DNA from: Tupaia tana
Taxonomy: Eukaryota > Chordata > Mammalia > Scandentia > Tupaiidae
Reading direction: 5' to 3'
Length of the DNA stretch: 64,000 nucleotides
Assembly: GCA_026018925.1 (NCBI GenBank)
Contig: JAKSZU010000131.1
Coordinates: 248,001-312,000 of the forward strand
Part shown: positions 1-10,800 of the stretch, piece by piece
How positions within the stretch are numbered: the stretch's first letter is position 1
How the letters are laid out: every line of letters starts with the position of its first letter
Notes under the pieces: model-generated
Seen by the model: the letters and a program-made list of their open reading frames with translations, nothing else
The model's database searches: none
Told to the model about the DNA's origin: nothing
Made by a program: the position numbers and the translations under genes

Positions 1-1718
1 TCTACATTTCTCCTGTTCCCTGAAAAATCTAGTTCCCAGTAGCCATGAGGAGTCTGCTCAGAGAAGGGCTCAACTCTCCTGCCTGGGAGGAAGAAGCAGA
101 AGGGATTATTAACAAAACAGTAGGAGGAGCTGGGAGCCACAGAAAAACTTTGCCTTTAAAAAAATCGTAAAAAGGAAAAATTACCAAAAAAAAAATGAGG
201 AGACAGAAGCAGAGAGGGACAGAGACATCAGAGACACAGAGACAGAGATAGAAGGCCAGAGGGGCTCCCTACCACACTAGCTCTGCTTGCTGGAGGCTGA
301 ATTATGAGTAGAAAGTCTTCATTTCTCCTGTTCCCTGAAAAATCTAGTTCACAGTAGCCATGAGGAGTCTGCTCAGAGAAGGGCTCAACTCTCCTGCCTG
401 GGAGGAAGAAGCAGAAGGGATTATTAACAAAACAATAGGAGGAGCTGGGAGCCAGAGAAAAACTTTGCATTTAAAAAAGTCGTAAAAAGGAAAAATTACC
501 AAAAAAAAAAAATGAGGAGACAGGACCAGAGAGAGACAGAGAACTCAGAGACACAGAGACAGAGATAGAAGGCCAGAGGGGCTCCCTACCACACTAGCTC
601 TGCTTGCTGGAGGCAGAAATATGAGTTGAAAATCTTCATTTCTCCTGTTCCCTGAAAAATCTAATTCCCAGTAGCCATGAGGAGTCTGCTCAGATAAGGG
701 CTCAAGTCTCCTGCCTGGGAGGAAGAAGCAGAAGGGATTATTAACAAAACAATAGGAGGAGATGGGAGCCAGAGAAAACTTTGCCTTTAAAAAAGTCATA
801 AAAAGGAAAAATTACCAAAAAAAAAAAATGAGGAGACAGGAGCAGAGAGAGACAGAGACCTCAGAGACACAGAGACAGATATAGAAGGCCAGAGGGGCTC
901 CCTACCACACTAGCTCTGCTTGCTGGAGGCTGAATTATGAGCAGAAAATCTTCATTTCTCCTGTTCCCTGAAAAATCTAGTTCCCAGTAGCCATGAGGAG
1001 TCTTCTCAGAAAAGGGCTCAACTCTCCTGCCTAGGAGGAAGAAGCAGCAGGGATTATTAACAAAACAATAGGAGTAGCTGGGAGCCAGAGAAAAACGTTG
1101 CTTTTAAAAAAGTCGTAAATAGGAAAAATTACCAAAAAAAAAATGAGGAGACAGGAGCTGAGAGAGACAGAGAACTCAGAGACACAGAGACAGAGATAGA
1201 AGGCCAGAGGGGCTCCCTACCACACTAGCTCTGCTTGCTGGAGGCTGAATTATGAGTAGAAAATCTTCATTTCTCCTGTTAGCTGAAAAATCTAGTTCCC
1301 AGTAGCCATGAGGAGTCTGCTCAGAGAAGGGCTCAACTCTCCTGCCTGGGAGGAAGAAGCAGAAGGGATTATTAACAAAACAATAGGAGGAGCTGGGAGC
1401 CAGAGAAAAACTTTGCCTTTAAAAAAGTCGTAAAAAGGAAAAATTACGAAAAAAAAATGAGGAGACAGGAGCGGAGAGAGACAGAGACCTCAGAGACACA
1501 GAGACAGAGATAGAAGGCCAGAGGGGCTCCCTACCACACTAGCTCTGCTTGCTGGAGGCTGAATTATGAGTAGAAAATCTTCATTTCTCCTGTTCCCTGA
1601 AAAATCTAGTTCCCAGTAGCCATGAGGAGTCTGCTCAGAGAAGGGCTCAACTCTCCTGCCTGGGAGGATGAAGCAGAAGGGATTATTAACAAAACAATAG
1701 GAGGAGCTGGGAGCCAGA

Positions 1719-1772
1719 GAAAAACTTTGCCTTTAAAAAAATCGTAAAAAGGAAAAATTACCAAAAAAAAAA
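1719..1772 (+). repeat. A-tract zone of the monomer (example copy)
   Basis: Five A-runs of 5-10 bases lie in about 54 bases, with centres roughly 16, 10, 7 and 12 bases apart. Part of this spacing is close to helical phasing, so intrinsic curvature is possible, though this is inference. The last run varies in length between copies (about 7 to 14 As). It is sometimes replaced by AAATAAAATG, AAAGAAAATG or AAACAAAAAATG forms, which makes it the main source of monomer length variation. Confidence 0.8.
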
Positions 1773-1773
1773 T

Positions 1774-1841
1774 GAGGAGACAGGAGCAGAGAGAGACAGA
1801 GACCTCAGAGACACAGAGACAGAGATAGAAGGCCAGAGGGG
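1774..1841 (+). repeat. GA-rich GAGACA-like zone of the monomer (example copy)
   Basis: About 68 bases, mostly G and A with scattered C and very few T, contain repeated GAGACA, CAGAGA and GAGAGA units. It looks like a decayed hexamer microsatellite embedded in the satellite unit. The zone recurs in every monomer. Indels of the inner unit occur, for example a missing GA pair near 2420 and loss of a CACAGAGA stretch near 23600, 29285 and 32125. Confidence 0.8.
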
Positions 1842-4800
1842 CTCCCTACCACACTAGCTCTGCTTGCTGGAGGCTGAATTATGAGTAGAAAATCTTCATT
1901 ACTCCTCTTCCCAGAAAAATCTACTTCCCAGTAGCCATGAGGAGTCTGCTCAAAGAAGGGCTCAACTCTCCTGCCTGGGAGGAAGAAGCAGAAGGGATTA
2001 TTAACAAAACAATAGGAGGAGCTGGGAGCCAGAGAAAAACTTTGCCTATAAAAAAGTCATAAAAAGGAAAAATTACCAAAAAAAAAATGAGGGGACAGGA
2101 GCAGAGAGAGACAGAGACCTCAGAGACACAGAGACAGAGATAGAAGGCCAGAGGGGCTCCCTACCACACTAGCTCTGCTTGCTGGAGGCTGAATTATGAG
2201 TAGAAAATCTTCATTTCTCCTGTTCCCTGAAAAATCTAGTTCCCAGTAGCCATGAAGAGTCTGCTCAGAGAAGGGCTCAACTCTCCTGCCTGGGAGGAAA
2301 AAGCAGAAGGGATTATTAACAAAACAATAGGAGGAGCTGGGAGCCAGAGAAAAACTTTGCCTTTAAAAAAATCGTAAAAAGGAAAAATTACCAAAAAAAA
2401 AATGAGGAGACAGGAGCAGAGAGACAGAGACCTCAGAGACACAGAGACAGAGATAGAAGGCCAGTGGGGCTCCCTACCACACTAGCTCTGCTTGCTGGAG
2501 GCTGAATTTTGAGTAGAAAATCTTCATTTCTCCTGTTCCCTGAAAAATCTAGTTCCAAGTAGCCATGAGGAGTCTGCTCAGAGAAGGGCTCAACTCTCCT
2601 GCCTGGGAGGAAGAAGCAGAAGGGATTATTAACAAAACAATAGGAGGAGCTGGGAGCCAGAGAAAACCTTTGCCTTTAAAAAAGTCGTAAAAAGGAAAAA
2701 TTACCAAAAAAAAAATGAGGAGACAGGAGCAGAGAGAGACAGATACCTCAGAGACACAGAGACAGAGATAGAAGGCCAGAGGGGCTCCCTACCACACTAG
2801 CTCTGCTTGCTGGCGGCTGAATTATGAGTAGAAAATCTTCATTTCTCCTGTTCCCTGAAAAATCTAGTTCACAGTAGCCATGAGGAGTCTGCTCAGAGAA
2901 GGGCTCAACTCTCCTGCCTGGGAGGAAGAAGCAGAAGGGATTATTAACAAAACAATAGGAGGAGCTGGGAGCCAGAGAAAAACTTTGCCTTTAAAAATGT
3001 CGTAAAAACGGAAAATTACCAAAAAAAAAATGAGGAGACAGGAGCAGAGAGAGACAGAGAACTCAGAGACACAGAGACAGAGATAGAAGGCCAGAGGGGC
3101 TCCCTACCACACTAGCTCTGCTTGCTGGAGGCTGAATTATGAGTAGAAAATCTTCATTTCTCCTGTTCCCTGAAAAATTTAGTTCCCAGTAGCCATGAGG
3201 AATCTGCTCAGAGAAGAGCTCAACTCTCCTGCCTGGGAGGAAGAAGCAGAAGGGATTATTAACAAAACAATAGGAGGAGCTGGGAGCCAGAGAAAAACTT
3301 TGCCTTTAAAAAAGTCGTAAAAAGGAAAAATTACCAAAAAAAAAAAAATGAGGGGACAGGAGCAGAGAGAGACAGAGACCTCAGAGACACAGAGACAGAG
3401 ATAGAAGGCCAGAGGGGCTCCCTACCACAGTAGCTCTGCTTGCTGGAGGCTGAATTATGAGTAGAAAATCTTCATTTCTCCTGTTCCCTGAAAAATCTAC
3501 TTCCCAGTAGCCATGAGGAGTCTGCTCAGAGAAGGGCTCAACTCTCCTGCCTGGGAGGAAGAAGCAGAAGGGATTATTAACAACATAATAGGAGGAGCTG
3601 GGAGCCAAAGAAAAACTTTGCCTTTAAAAAAATCTTAAAAAGGAAAAATTACAAAAAAAAAATGAGGAGACAGGAGCAGAGAGAGACAGAGACCTCAGAG
3701 ACACAGAGACAGAGATAGAAGGCCAGAGGGGCTCCCTACCGCACTAGCTCTGCTTGCTGGAGGCTGAATTATGAGTAGAAAATCTTCAATTCTCCTGTTC
3801 CCTGAAAAATCAAGTTCCCAGTAGCCATGAGGAGTCTGCTCAGAGAATTGCTCAACTCTCCTGCCTGGGAGGAAGAAGCAGAAGGGATTATTAACAAAAC
3901 AATAGGAGGAGCTGGGAGCCAGAGAAAAACTTTGCCTTTAAAAAAGTCATAAAAAGGAAAAATTACCAAAAAAGAAAATGAGGAGACAGGAGCAGAGAGA
4001 GACAGAGACCTCAGAGACACAGAGACAGAGATAGAAGGCCAGAGGGGCTCACTACCACACTAGCTCTGCTTGCTGGAGGCTGAATTATGAGTAGAAAATC
4101 TTCATTTCTCCTGTTCCCTGAAAAATCTAGTTCACAGTAGCCATGAGGAGTCTGCTCAGAGAAGTGCTCAACTCTCCTGCCTGGGAGGAAGAAGCAGAAG
4201 GGATTATTAAAAAAACAATAGGAGGAGCTGGGAGCCAGAGAAAACTTTGCCTTTAAAAAAATCGTAAAAAAGGAAAAATTACCAAAAAAAAAATAAAATG
4301 GGGAGACAGGAGCAGAGAGAGTCAGATACCTCAGAGACACAGAGACAGAGATAGAAGGCCAGAGGGGCTCCCTACCACACTAGCTCTGCTTGCTGGAGGC
4401 TGAATTATGAGTAGAAAATCTTCATTTCTCCTGTTCCCTGAAAAATCTAGTTCCCAGTAGCCATGAGGAGTCTGCTCAGAGAAGGGCTCAACTCTCCTGT
4501 CTGGGAGGAAGAAGCAGAAGGGATTATTAACAAAACAATAGGAGGAGCTGGGAGCCAGAGACAACTTTGCCTTTAAAATAATCGTAAAAAGGAAAAATTA
4601 CCAAAAATAAAAATAAAATGAGGAGACAGGAGCAGAGAGAGACAGATACCTCAGAGACACAGAGACAGAGATAGAAGGCCAGAGGGGCTCCCTACCACAC
4701 TAGCTCTGCTTGCTGGAGGCTGAATTATGAGTAGAAAATCTTCATTTCTCCTGTTCCTGAAATATCTATTTCCCAGTAGCCATGAGGAGTCTGCTCAGAG

Positions 4801-5446
4801 AAGGGCTCATCTCTCCTGCCTGGGAGGAAGAAGCAGAAGGGATTATTTACAAAACAATAGGAGGAGCTGGGAGCCAGAAAAAAACTTTGCCTTTAAAAAA
4901 ATCGTAAAAAGGAAAAATTACCAAAAAAAAATGAGGAGACAGGAGCAGAGAGAAACCGAGACCTCAGAGACACAGAGACAGATATAGAAGGCCAGAGGGG
5001 CTACCTACCACACTAGCTCTGCTTGCTGGAGGCTGAATTATGAGTAGAAAATCTTCATTTCTCCTCTTCCCTGAAAAACCTAGTTCCCAATAGCCATGAG
5101 GAGTCTGCTCAGAGAAGGGCTCAACTCTCCTGCCTGGGAGGAAGAAGCAGAAGGGATTATTAACAAAACAATAGGAGGAGCTGGGAGCCAGAGAAAAACT
5201 TTGCCTTTAAAGAAGCCGTAAAAAGGAAAAATTACCAAAAATAAAATGAGGAGACAGGAGCAGAGAGAGACAGAGACCTCAGAGACACAGAGACAGAGAT
5301 AGAAGGCCAGAGGGGCTCCCTACCACACTAGCTCTGCTTGCTGGAGGCTGAATTATGAGTAGAAAATCTTCATTTCTCCTGTTCCCTGAAAAATCTAGTT
5401 CCCAGTAGCCATGAGGAGTCTGCTCAGAGAAGGGCTCAACTCTCCT

Positions 5447-7889
5447 CCTGGGAGGAAGAAGCAGAAGGGATTATTAACAAAACAATAGGAGGAGCTGGGA
5501 GCCAGAGAAAAACTTTGCCTTTAAAAAAATCATAAAAAGTAAAAATTACCAAAAAAAAAAGTGAGGAGACAGGAGCAGAGAGAGTCAGAGACCTCAGAGA
5601 CACAGAGGCAGATATAGAAGACCAGAGGGGCTCCCTCCCACACTAGCTCTGCTTGGTGGAGGCTGAATTATGAGTAGAGAATCTTCATTTCTCCTGTTCC
5701 CTGAAAAATCTTGTTCACAGTAGCCATGAGGAGTCTGCTCAGAGAAGGGCTCAACTCTCCTGCCTGGGAGGAAGAAGCATAAGGGATTATTAACAAAACA
5801 ATAGGAGGAGCTGGGAGCCAGAGAAAAACTTTGCCTTTAAAGAAATCGTAAAAAGGAAAAATTACCAAAAAAAAAATGAGGAGACAGGAGCAGAGAGAGA
5901 CAGAGACCTCAGAGACACAGAGACAGAGATAGAAGGCCAGAGGGGCTCCCTACCACACTAGCTCTGCTTGCTGGAGGCTGAATTATGAGTAGAAAATCTT
6001 CATTTCTCCTGTTCCCTGAAAAATCTAGTTCCCAGTAGCCATGAGGAGTCTCCTCAGAGAAGGGCTCAACTCTCCTGCCTGGGAGGAAGAAGCAGAAGGG
6101 ATTATTAACAAAACAATAGGAGGAGCTGGGAGCCAGAGAAAAATTTTGCCTTTAAAAATGTCATAAAAAGGGAAAATTACCAAAAAAATAAATGAGGAGA
6201 CAGGAGCAGAGAGAGACAGAGAACTCAGAGACACAGAGACAGAGATAGAAGGCCAGAGGGGCTCCCTACCACACTAGCTCTGCTTGCTGGAGGCTGAATT
6301 ATGAGTAGAGAATCTTCATTTCTCCTGTTCCCTGAAAAATCTAGTTCACAGTAGCCATGAGGAGTCTGCTCAGAGAAGGGCTCAACTCTCCTCCTGGGAG
6401 GAAGAAGCAGAAGGGATTATTAACAAAACAATAGGAGGAGCTGGGAGCCAGAGAAAAACTTTGCCTTTAAAAAAATCGTAAAAAGGAAAAATTACCAAAA
6501 AAAAAAAGTGAGGAGACAGGAGCAGAGAGAGTCAGAGACCTCAGAGACACAGAGGCAGAGATAGAAGGCCAGAGGGGTTACCTACCACACTAGCTCTGCT
6601 TGCTGGAGGCTGAATTATGAGTAGAAAATCTTCATTTCTCCTGTTCCCTGAAAAATCTAGTTCCCAGTAGCCATGAGGAGTCTGCTCAGAGAAGGGTTCT
6701 ACTCTCCTGCCTCGGAGGAAGAAGCAGAAGGATTATTAACAAAACAATAGGAGGAGCTGGGAGCCAGAGGAAAACTTTGCCTTTAAAAAAGTCGTAAAAA
6801 GAAAAAGATTACCAAAAAAAAAAAATGAGGAGACAGGAGCAGAGAGATACAGAGACCTCAGAGACACAGAGACAGAGATAGATGGCCAGAGGGGCTCCCT
6901 ACCACACTAGCTCTGCTTGCTGGAGGCTGAATTATGAGTAGAAAATCTTCATTTCTCCTGTTCCCTGAAAAATCTAGTTCCCAGTAACCATGAGGAGTCT
7001 GCTCAGAGAAGGGCTCAACTCTCCTGCCTGGGAGGAAGAAGCAGAAGGGATTATTAACAAAACAATAGGAGGAGCTGGGAGCCAGAGAAAAACTTTGCCT
7101 TTAAAAAAGTCGTAAAAAGGAAAAATTACCAAAAGAAAAAATGAGGACACAGGAGCAGAGAGAGACAGAGACCTCAGAGACACAGAGACAGAGATAGAAG
7201 GCCAGAGGGGCTCCCAACCACACTAGCTCTGCTTGCTGGAGGCTGAATTATGAGTAGAAAATCTTCATTTCTCCTGTTCCCTGAAAAATCTAGTTCTCAG
7301 TAGCATGAGGAGTCTGCTCAGAGAAGGGCTCAACTCTCCTGCCTGGGAGGAAGAAGCAGAAGGGATTATTAACAAAACAATAGGAGGAGCTGGGTGCCAG
7401 AGAAAAACTTTGCCTTTAAAAAATTCGTAAAAAGGAAAAATTACCAAAAAAAAAATGAGTAAACAGGAGCAGAGAGAGACAGCTACCTCAGAGACACAGA
7501 GACAGACGTTGAAGGAGAGAGGGGCTCCCAACCACACTAGCTCTGCTTGCTGGAGGCTGAATTATGTGTAGAAAATCTTTATTTCTCCTGTTCCTGAAAA
7601 ATCTAGTTCCCAGTAGCCATGAGGAGTCTGCTCAGAGAAGGGCTCAACTCTCCTGCCTGGGAGGAAAAAGCAGAAGGGATTATTAACAAAACAATAGGAG
7701 GAGCTGGGAGCCAGAGAAAAACTGCCTTTAAAAAAATCGTAAAAAGGAAAAATTACCAAAAAACAAAAAATGAGGAGACAGGAGCAGAGAGATACAGAGA
7801 CCTCAGAAACACAGAGACAGAGATAGAAGGTCAGAGGGGCTCCCTACCACACTAGCTCTGTTTGCTGAGGCTGAATTATGAGTAGAAAA
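5447..7889 (+). repeat. Remainder of the first 25-monomer unit
   Basis: About 7-8 monomers without an adjacent long copy. Bases 5441-6050 (CTCCTCCTGGGAGG, AAAGTGAGGAG, GAGAGTCAGAG, CACAGAGGCAG, GAAGCATAAGG, GTCTCCTCAGAG) share their markers in order with 14598-15215, which indicates a block shifted by about 9157 bp. The CTCCTCCTGGG/AAGTGAGG monomer also recurs three monomers downstream at 6387. Monomers from 6.7 to 7.9 kb are more divergent than average, including small deletions near 6731, 7304, 7591 and 7868. Confidence 0.8.
7265..7570 (+). repeat. Highly diverged satellite monomer
   Basis: This copy carries many changes within one unit: loss of a C in the landmark (AGTAGCATGAGG), GGGTGCCAG, AAATTCG in the A-rich zone, GAGTAAACAGG, CAGCTACCTCAG, GACAGACGTTGAAGGAGAGAGG and CTCCCAACCAC. 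Nothing else I compared in the window is as far from consensus. It still aligns over its whole length to the monomer, so it is an old or poorly homogenised copy and not an insertion. Confidence 0.75.
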
Positions 7890-10800
7890 TCTACATTTCT
7901 CCTGTTCCCTGAAAAATCTAGTTCCCAGTAGCCATGAGGAGTCTGCTCAGAGAAGGGCTCAACTCTCCTGCCTGGGAGGAAGAAGCAGAAGGGATTATTA
8001 ACAAAACAGTAGGAGGAGCTGGGAGCCACAGAAAAACTTTGCCTTTAAAAAAATCGTAAAAAGGAAAAATTACCAAAAAAAAAAATGAGGAGACAGAAGC
8101 AGAGAGGGACAGAGACATCAGAGACACAGAGACAGAGATAGAAGGCCAGAGGGGCTCCCTACCACACTAGCTCTGCTTGCTGGAGGCTGAATTATGAGTA
8201 GAAAGTCTTCATTTCTCCTGTTCCCTGAAAAATCTAGTTCACAGTAGCCATGAGGAGTCTGCTCAGAGAAGGGCTCAACTCTCCTGCCTGGGAGGAAGAA
8301 GCAGAAGGGATTATTAACAAAACAATAGGAGGAGCTGGGAGCCAGAGAAAAACTTTGCATTTAAAAAAGTCGTAAAAAGGAAAAATTACCAAAAAAAAAA
8401 TGAGGAGACAGGACCAGAGAGAGACAGAGAACTCAGAGACACAGAGACAGAGATAGAAGGCCAGAGGGGCTCCCTACCACACTAGCTCTGCTTGCTGGAG
8501 GCAGAAATATGAGTTGAAAATCTTCATTTCTCCTGTTCCCTGAAAAATCTAATTCCCAGTAGCCATGAGGAGTCTGCTCAGATAAGGGCTCAAGTCTCCT
8601 GCCTGGGAGGAAGAAGCAGAAGGGATTATTAACAAAACAATAGGAGGAGATGGGAGCCAGAGAAAACTTTGCCTTTAAAAAAGTCATAAAAAGGAAAAAA
8701 TTACCAAAAAAAAAAAATGAGGAGACAGGAGCAGAGAGAGACAGAGACCTCAGAGACACAGAGACAGATATAGAAGGCCAGAGGGGCTCCCTACCACACT
8801 AGCTCTGCTTGCTGGAGGCTGAATTATGAGCAGAAAATCTTCATTTCTCCTGTTCCCTGAAAAATCTAGTTCCCAGTAGCCATGAGGAGTCTTCTCAGAA
8901 AAGGGCTCAACTCTCCTGCCTAGGAGGAAGAAGCAGCAGGGATTATTAACAAAACAATAGGAGTAGCTGGGAGCCAGAGAAAAACGTTGCTTTTAAAAAA
9001 GTCGTAAATAGGAAAAATTACCAAAAAAAAAATGAGGAGACAGGAGCTGAGAGAGACAGAGAACTCAGAGACACAGAGACAGAGATAGAAGGCCAGAGGG
9101 GCTCCCTACCACACTAGCTCTGCTTGCTGGAGGCTGAATTATGAGTAGAAAATCTTCATTTCTCCTGTTACCTGAAAAATCTAGTTCCCAGTAGCCATGA
9201 GGAGTCTGCTCAGAGAAGGGCTCAACTCTCCTGCCTGGGAGGAAGAAGCAGAAGGGATTATTAACAAAACAATAGGAGGAGCTGGGAGCCAGAGAAAAAC
9301 TTTGCCTTTAAAAAAGTCGTAAAAAGGAAAAATTACGAAAAAAAAATGAGGAGACAGGAGCGGAGAGAGACAGAGACCTCAGAGACACAGAGACAGAGAT
9401 AGAAGGCCAGAGGGGCTCCCTACCACACTAGCTCTGCTTGCTGGAGGCTGAATTATGAGTAGAAAATCTTCATTTCTCCTGTTCCCTGAAAAATCTAGTT
9501 CCCAGTAGCCATGAGGAGTCTGCTCAGAGAAGGGCTCAACTCTCCTGCCTGGGAGGATGAAGCAGAAGGGATTATTAACAAAACAATAGGAGGAGCTGGG
9601 AGCCAGAGAAAAACTTTGCCTTTAAAAAAATCGTAAAAAGGAAAAATTACCAAAAAAAAAATGAGGAGACAGGAGCAGAGAGAGACAGAGACCTCAGAGA
9701 CACAGAGACAGAGATAGAAGGCCAGAGGGGCTCCCTACCACACTAGCTCTGCTTGCTGGAGGCTGAATTATGAGTAGAAAATCTTCATTACTCCTCTTCC
9801 CAGAAAAATCTACTTCCCAGTAGCCATGAGGAGTCTGCTCAAAGAAGGGCTCAACTCTCCTGCCTGGGAGGAAGAAGCAGAAGGGATTATTAACAAAACA
9901 ATAGGAGGAGCTGGGAGCCAGAGAAAAACTTTGCCTATAAAAAAGTCATAAAAAGGAAAAATTACCAAAAAAAAAATGAGGGGACAGGAGCAGAGAGAGA
10001 CAGAGACCTCAGAGACACAGAGACAGAGATAGAAGGCCAGAGGGGCTCCCTACCACACTAGCTCTGCTTGCTGGAGGCTGAATTATGAGTAGAAAATCTT
10101 CATTTCTCCTGTTCCCTGAAAAATCTAGTTCCCAGTAGCCATGAAGAGTCTGCTCAGAGAAGGGCTCAACTCTCCTGCCTGGGAGGAAAAAGCAGAAGGG
10201 ATTATTAACAAAACAATAGGAGGAGCTGGGAGCCAGAGAAAAACTTTGCCTTTAAAAAAATCGTAAAAAGGAAAAATTACCAAAAAAAAAATGAGGAGAC
10301 AGGAGCAGAGAGACAGAGACCTCAGAGACACAGAGACAGAGATAGAAGGCCAGTGGGGCTCCCTACCACACTAGCTCTGCTTGCTGGAGGCTGAATTTTG
10401 AGTAGAAAATCTTCATTTCTCCTGTTCCCTGAAAAATCTAGTTCCAAGTAGCCATGAGGAGTCTGCTCAGAGAAGGGCTCAACTCTCCTGCCTGGGAGGA
10501 AGAAGCAGAAGGGATTATTAACAAAACAATAGGAGGAGCTGGGAGCCAGAGAAAACCTTTGCCTTTAAAAAAGTCGTAAAAAGGAAAAATTACCAAAAAA
10601 AAAATGAGGAGACAGGAGCAGAGAGAGACAGATACCTCAGAGACACAGAGACAGAGATAGAAGGCCAGAGGGGCTCCCTACCACACTAGCTCTGCTTGCT
10701 CGAGGCTGAATTATGAGTAGAAAATCTTCATTTCTCCTGTTCCCTGAAAAATCTAGTTCACAGTAGCCATGAGGAGTCTGCTCAGAGAAGGGCTCAACTC

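Larger units (their letters stand above)
1622..1936 (+). repeat. Reference monomer and its internal zones
   Basis: A typical 315 bp monomer, used here to describe the unit. Bases 1622-1718 are mixed sequence carrying two CTGGGAG motifs. Bases 1719-1772 are A-rich, with A-runs separated by TTTGCC, TCGT, GG and TTACC, ending in a run of ten As. Bases 1774-1841 are GA-rich with GAGACA/CAGAGA units. Bases 1842-1870 are pyrimidine-leaning (CTCCCTACCACACTAGCTC). Bases 1871-1936 carry AATTATGAGTAG, a CTTC/CTCC-rich piece and the TAGTTCCCAGTAGCC-type landmark region. By my count purines make up about 62% of the + strand here. The only consensus CpG is at 1743. This copy has some private variants near 1900-1915, so it is representative, not a consensus. 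Confidence 0.9.
1..5446 (+). repeat. 25-monomer HOR, first copy of the shared part
   Basis: Base 1 aligns with base 7890, and the match runs in register to about 5446/13338 (offset 7889-7892, 25 monomers). Shared rare variants include CTACATTTCTCC at the start, GAGACAGAAGCAGAGAGGG near 203/8092, GGAGGCAGAAATATGAG near 610/8500, GAGCTGAGAG near 1156/9044, the TTTTGAG variant near 2506/10396, and AAATATCTATTTCCC near 4761/12650. A few private differences separate the copies (TTAGCTG near 1279 against TTACCTG; CTGGCGGCTG near 2811 against CTCGAGGCTG). The left end lies outside the window. Confidence 0.9.

Noticed and set aside
1741-1760. Possible CENP-B box around TCGTAAAAAGGAAA
   Set aside because: The essential pattern needs TTCG, then an A and CGGG at fixed spacing. 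The consensus here has TCG without the preceding TT and has no CGGG, so it does not fit.
1774-1841. G-quadruplex or telomere-like repeat in the GA-rich zone
   Set aside because: G-runs are mostly single or double, with one GGGG at the end, and there are no TTAGGG-type units, so neither call is supported.
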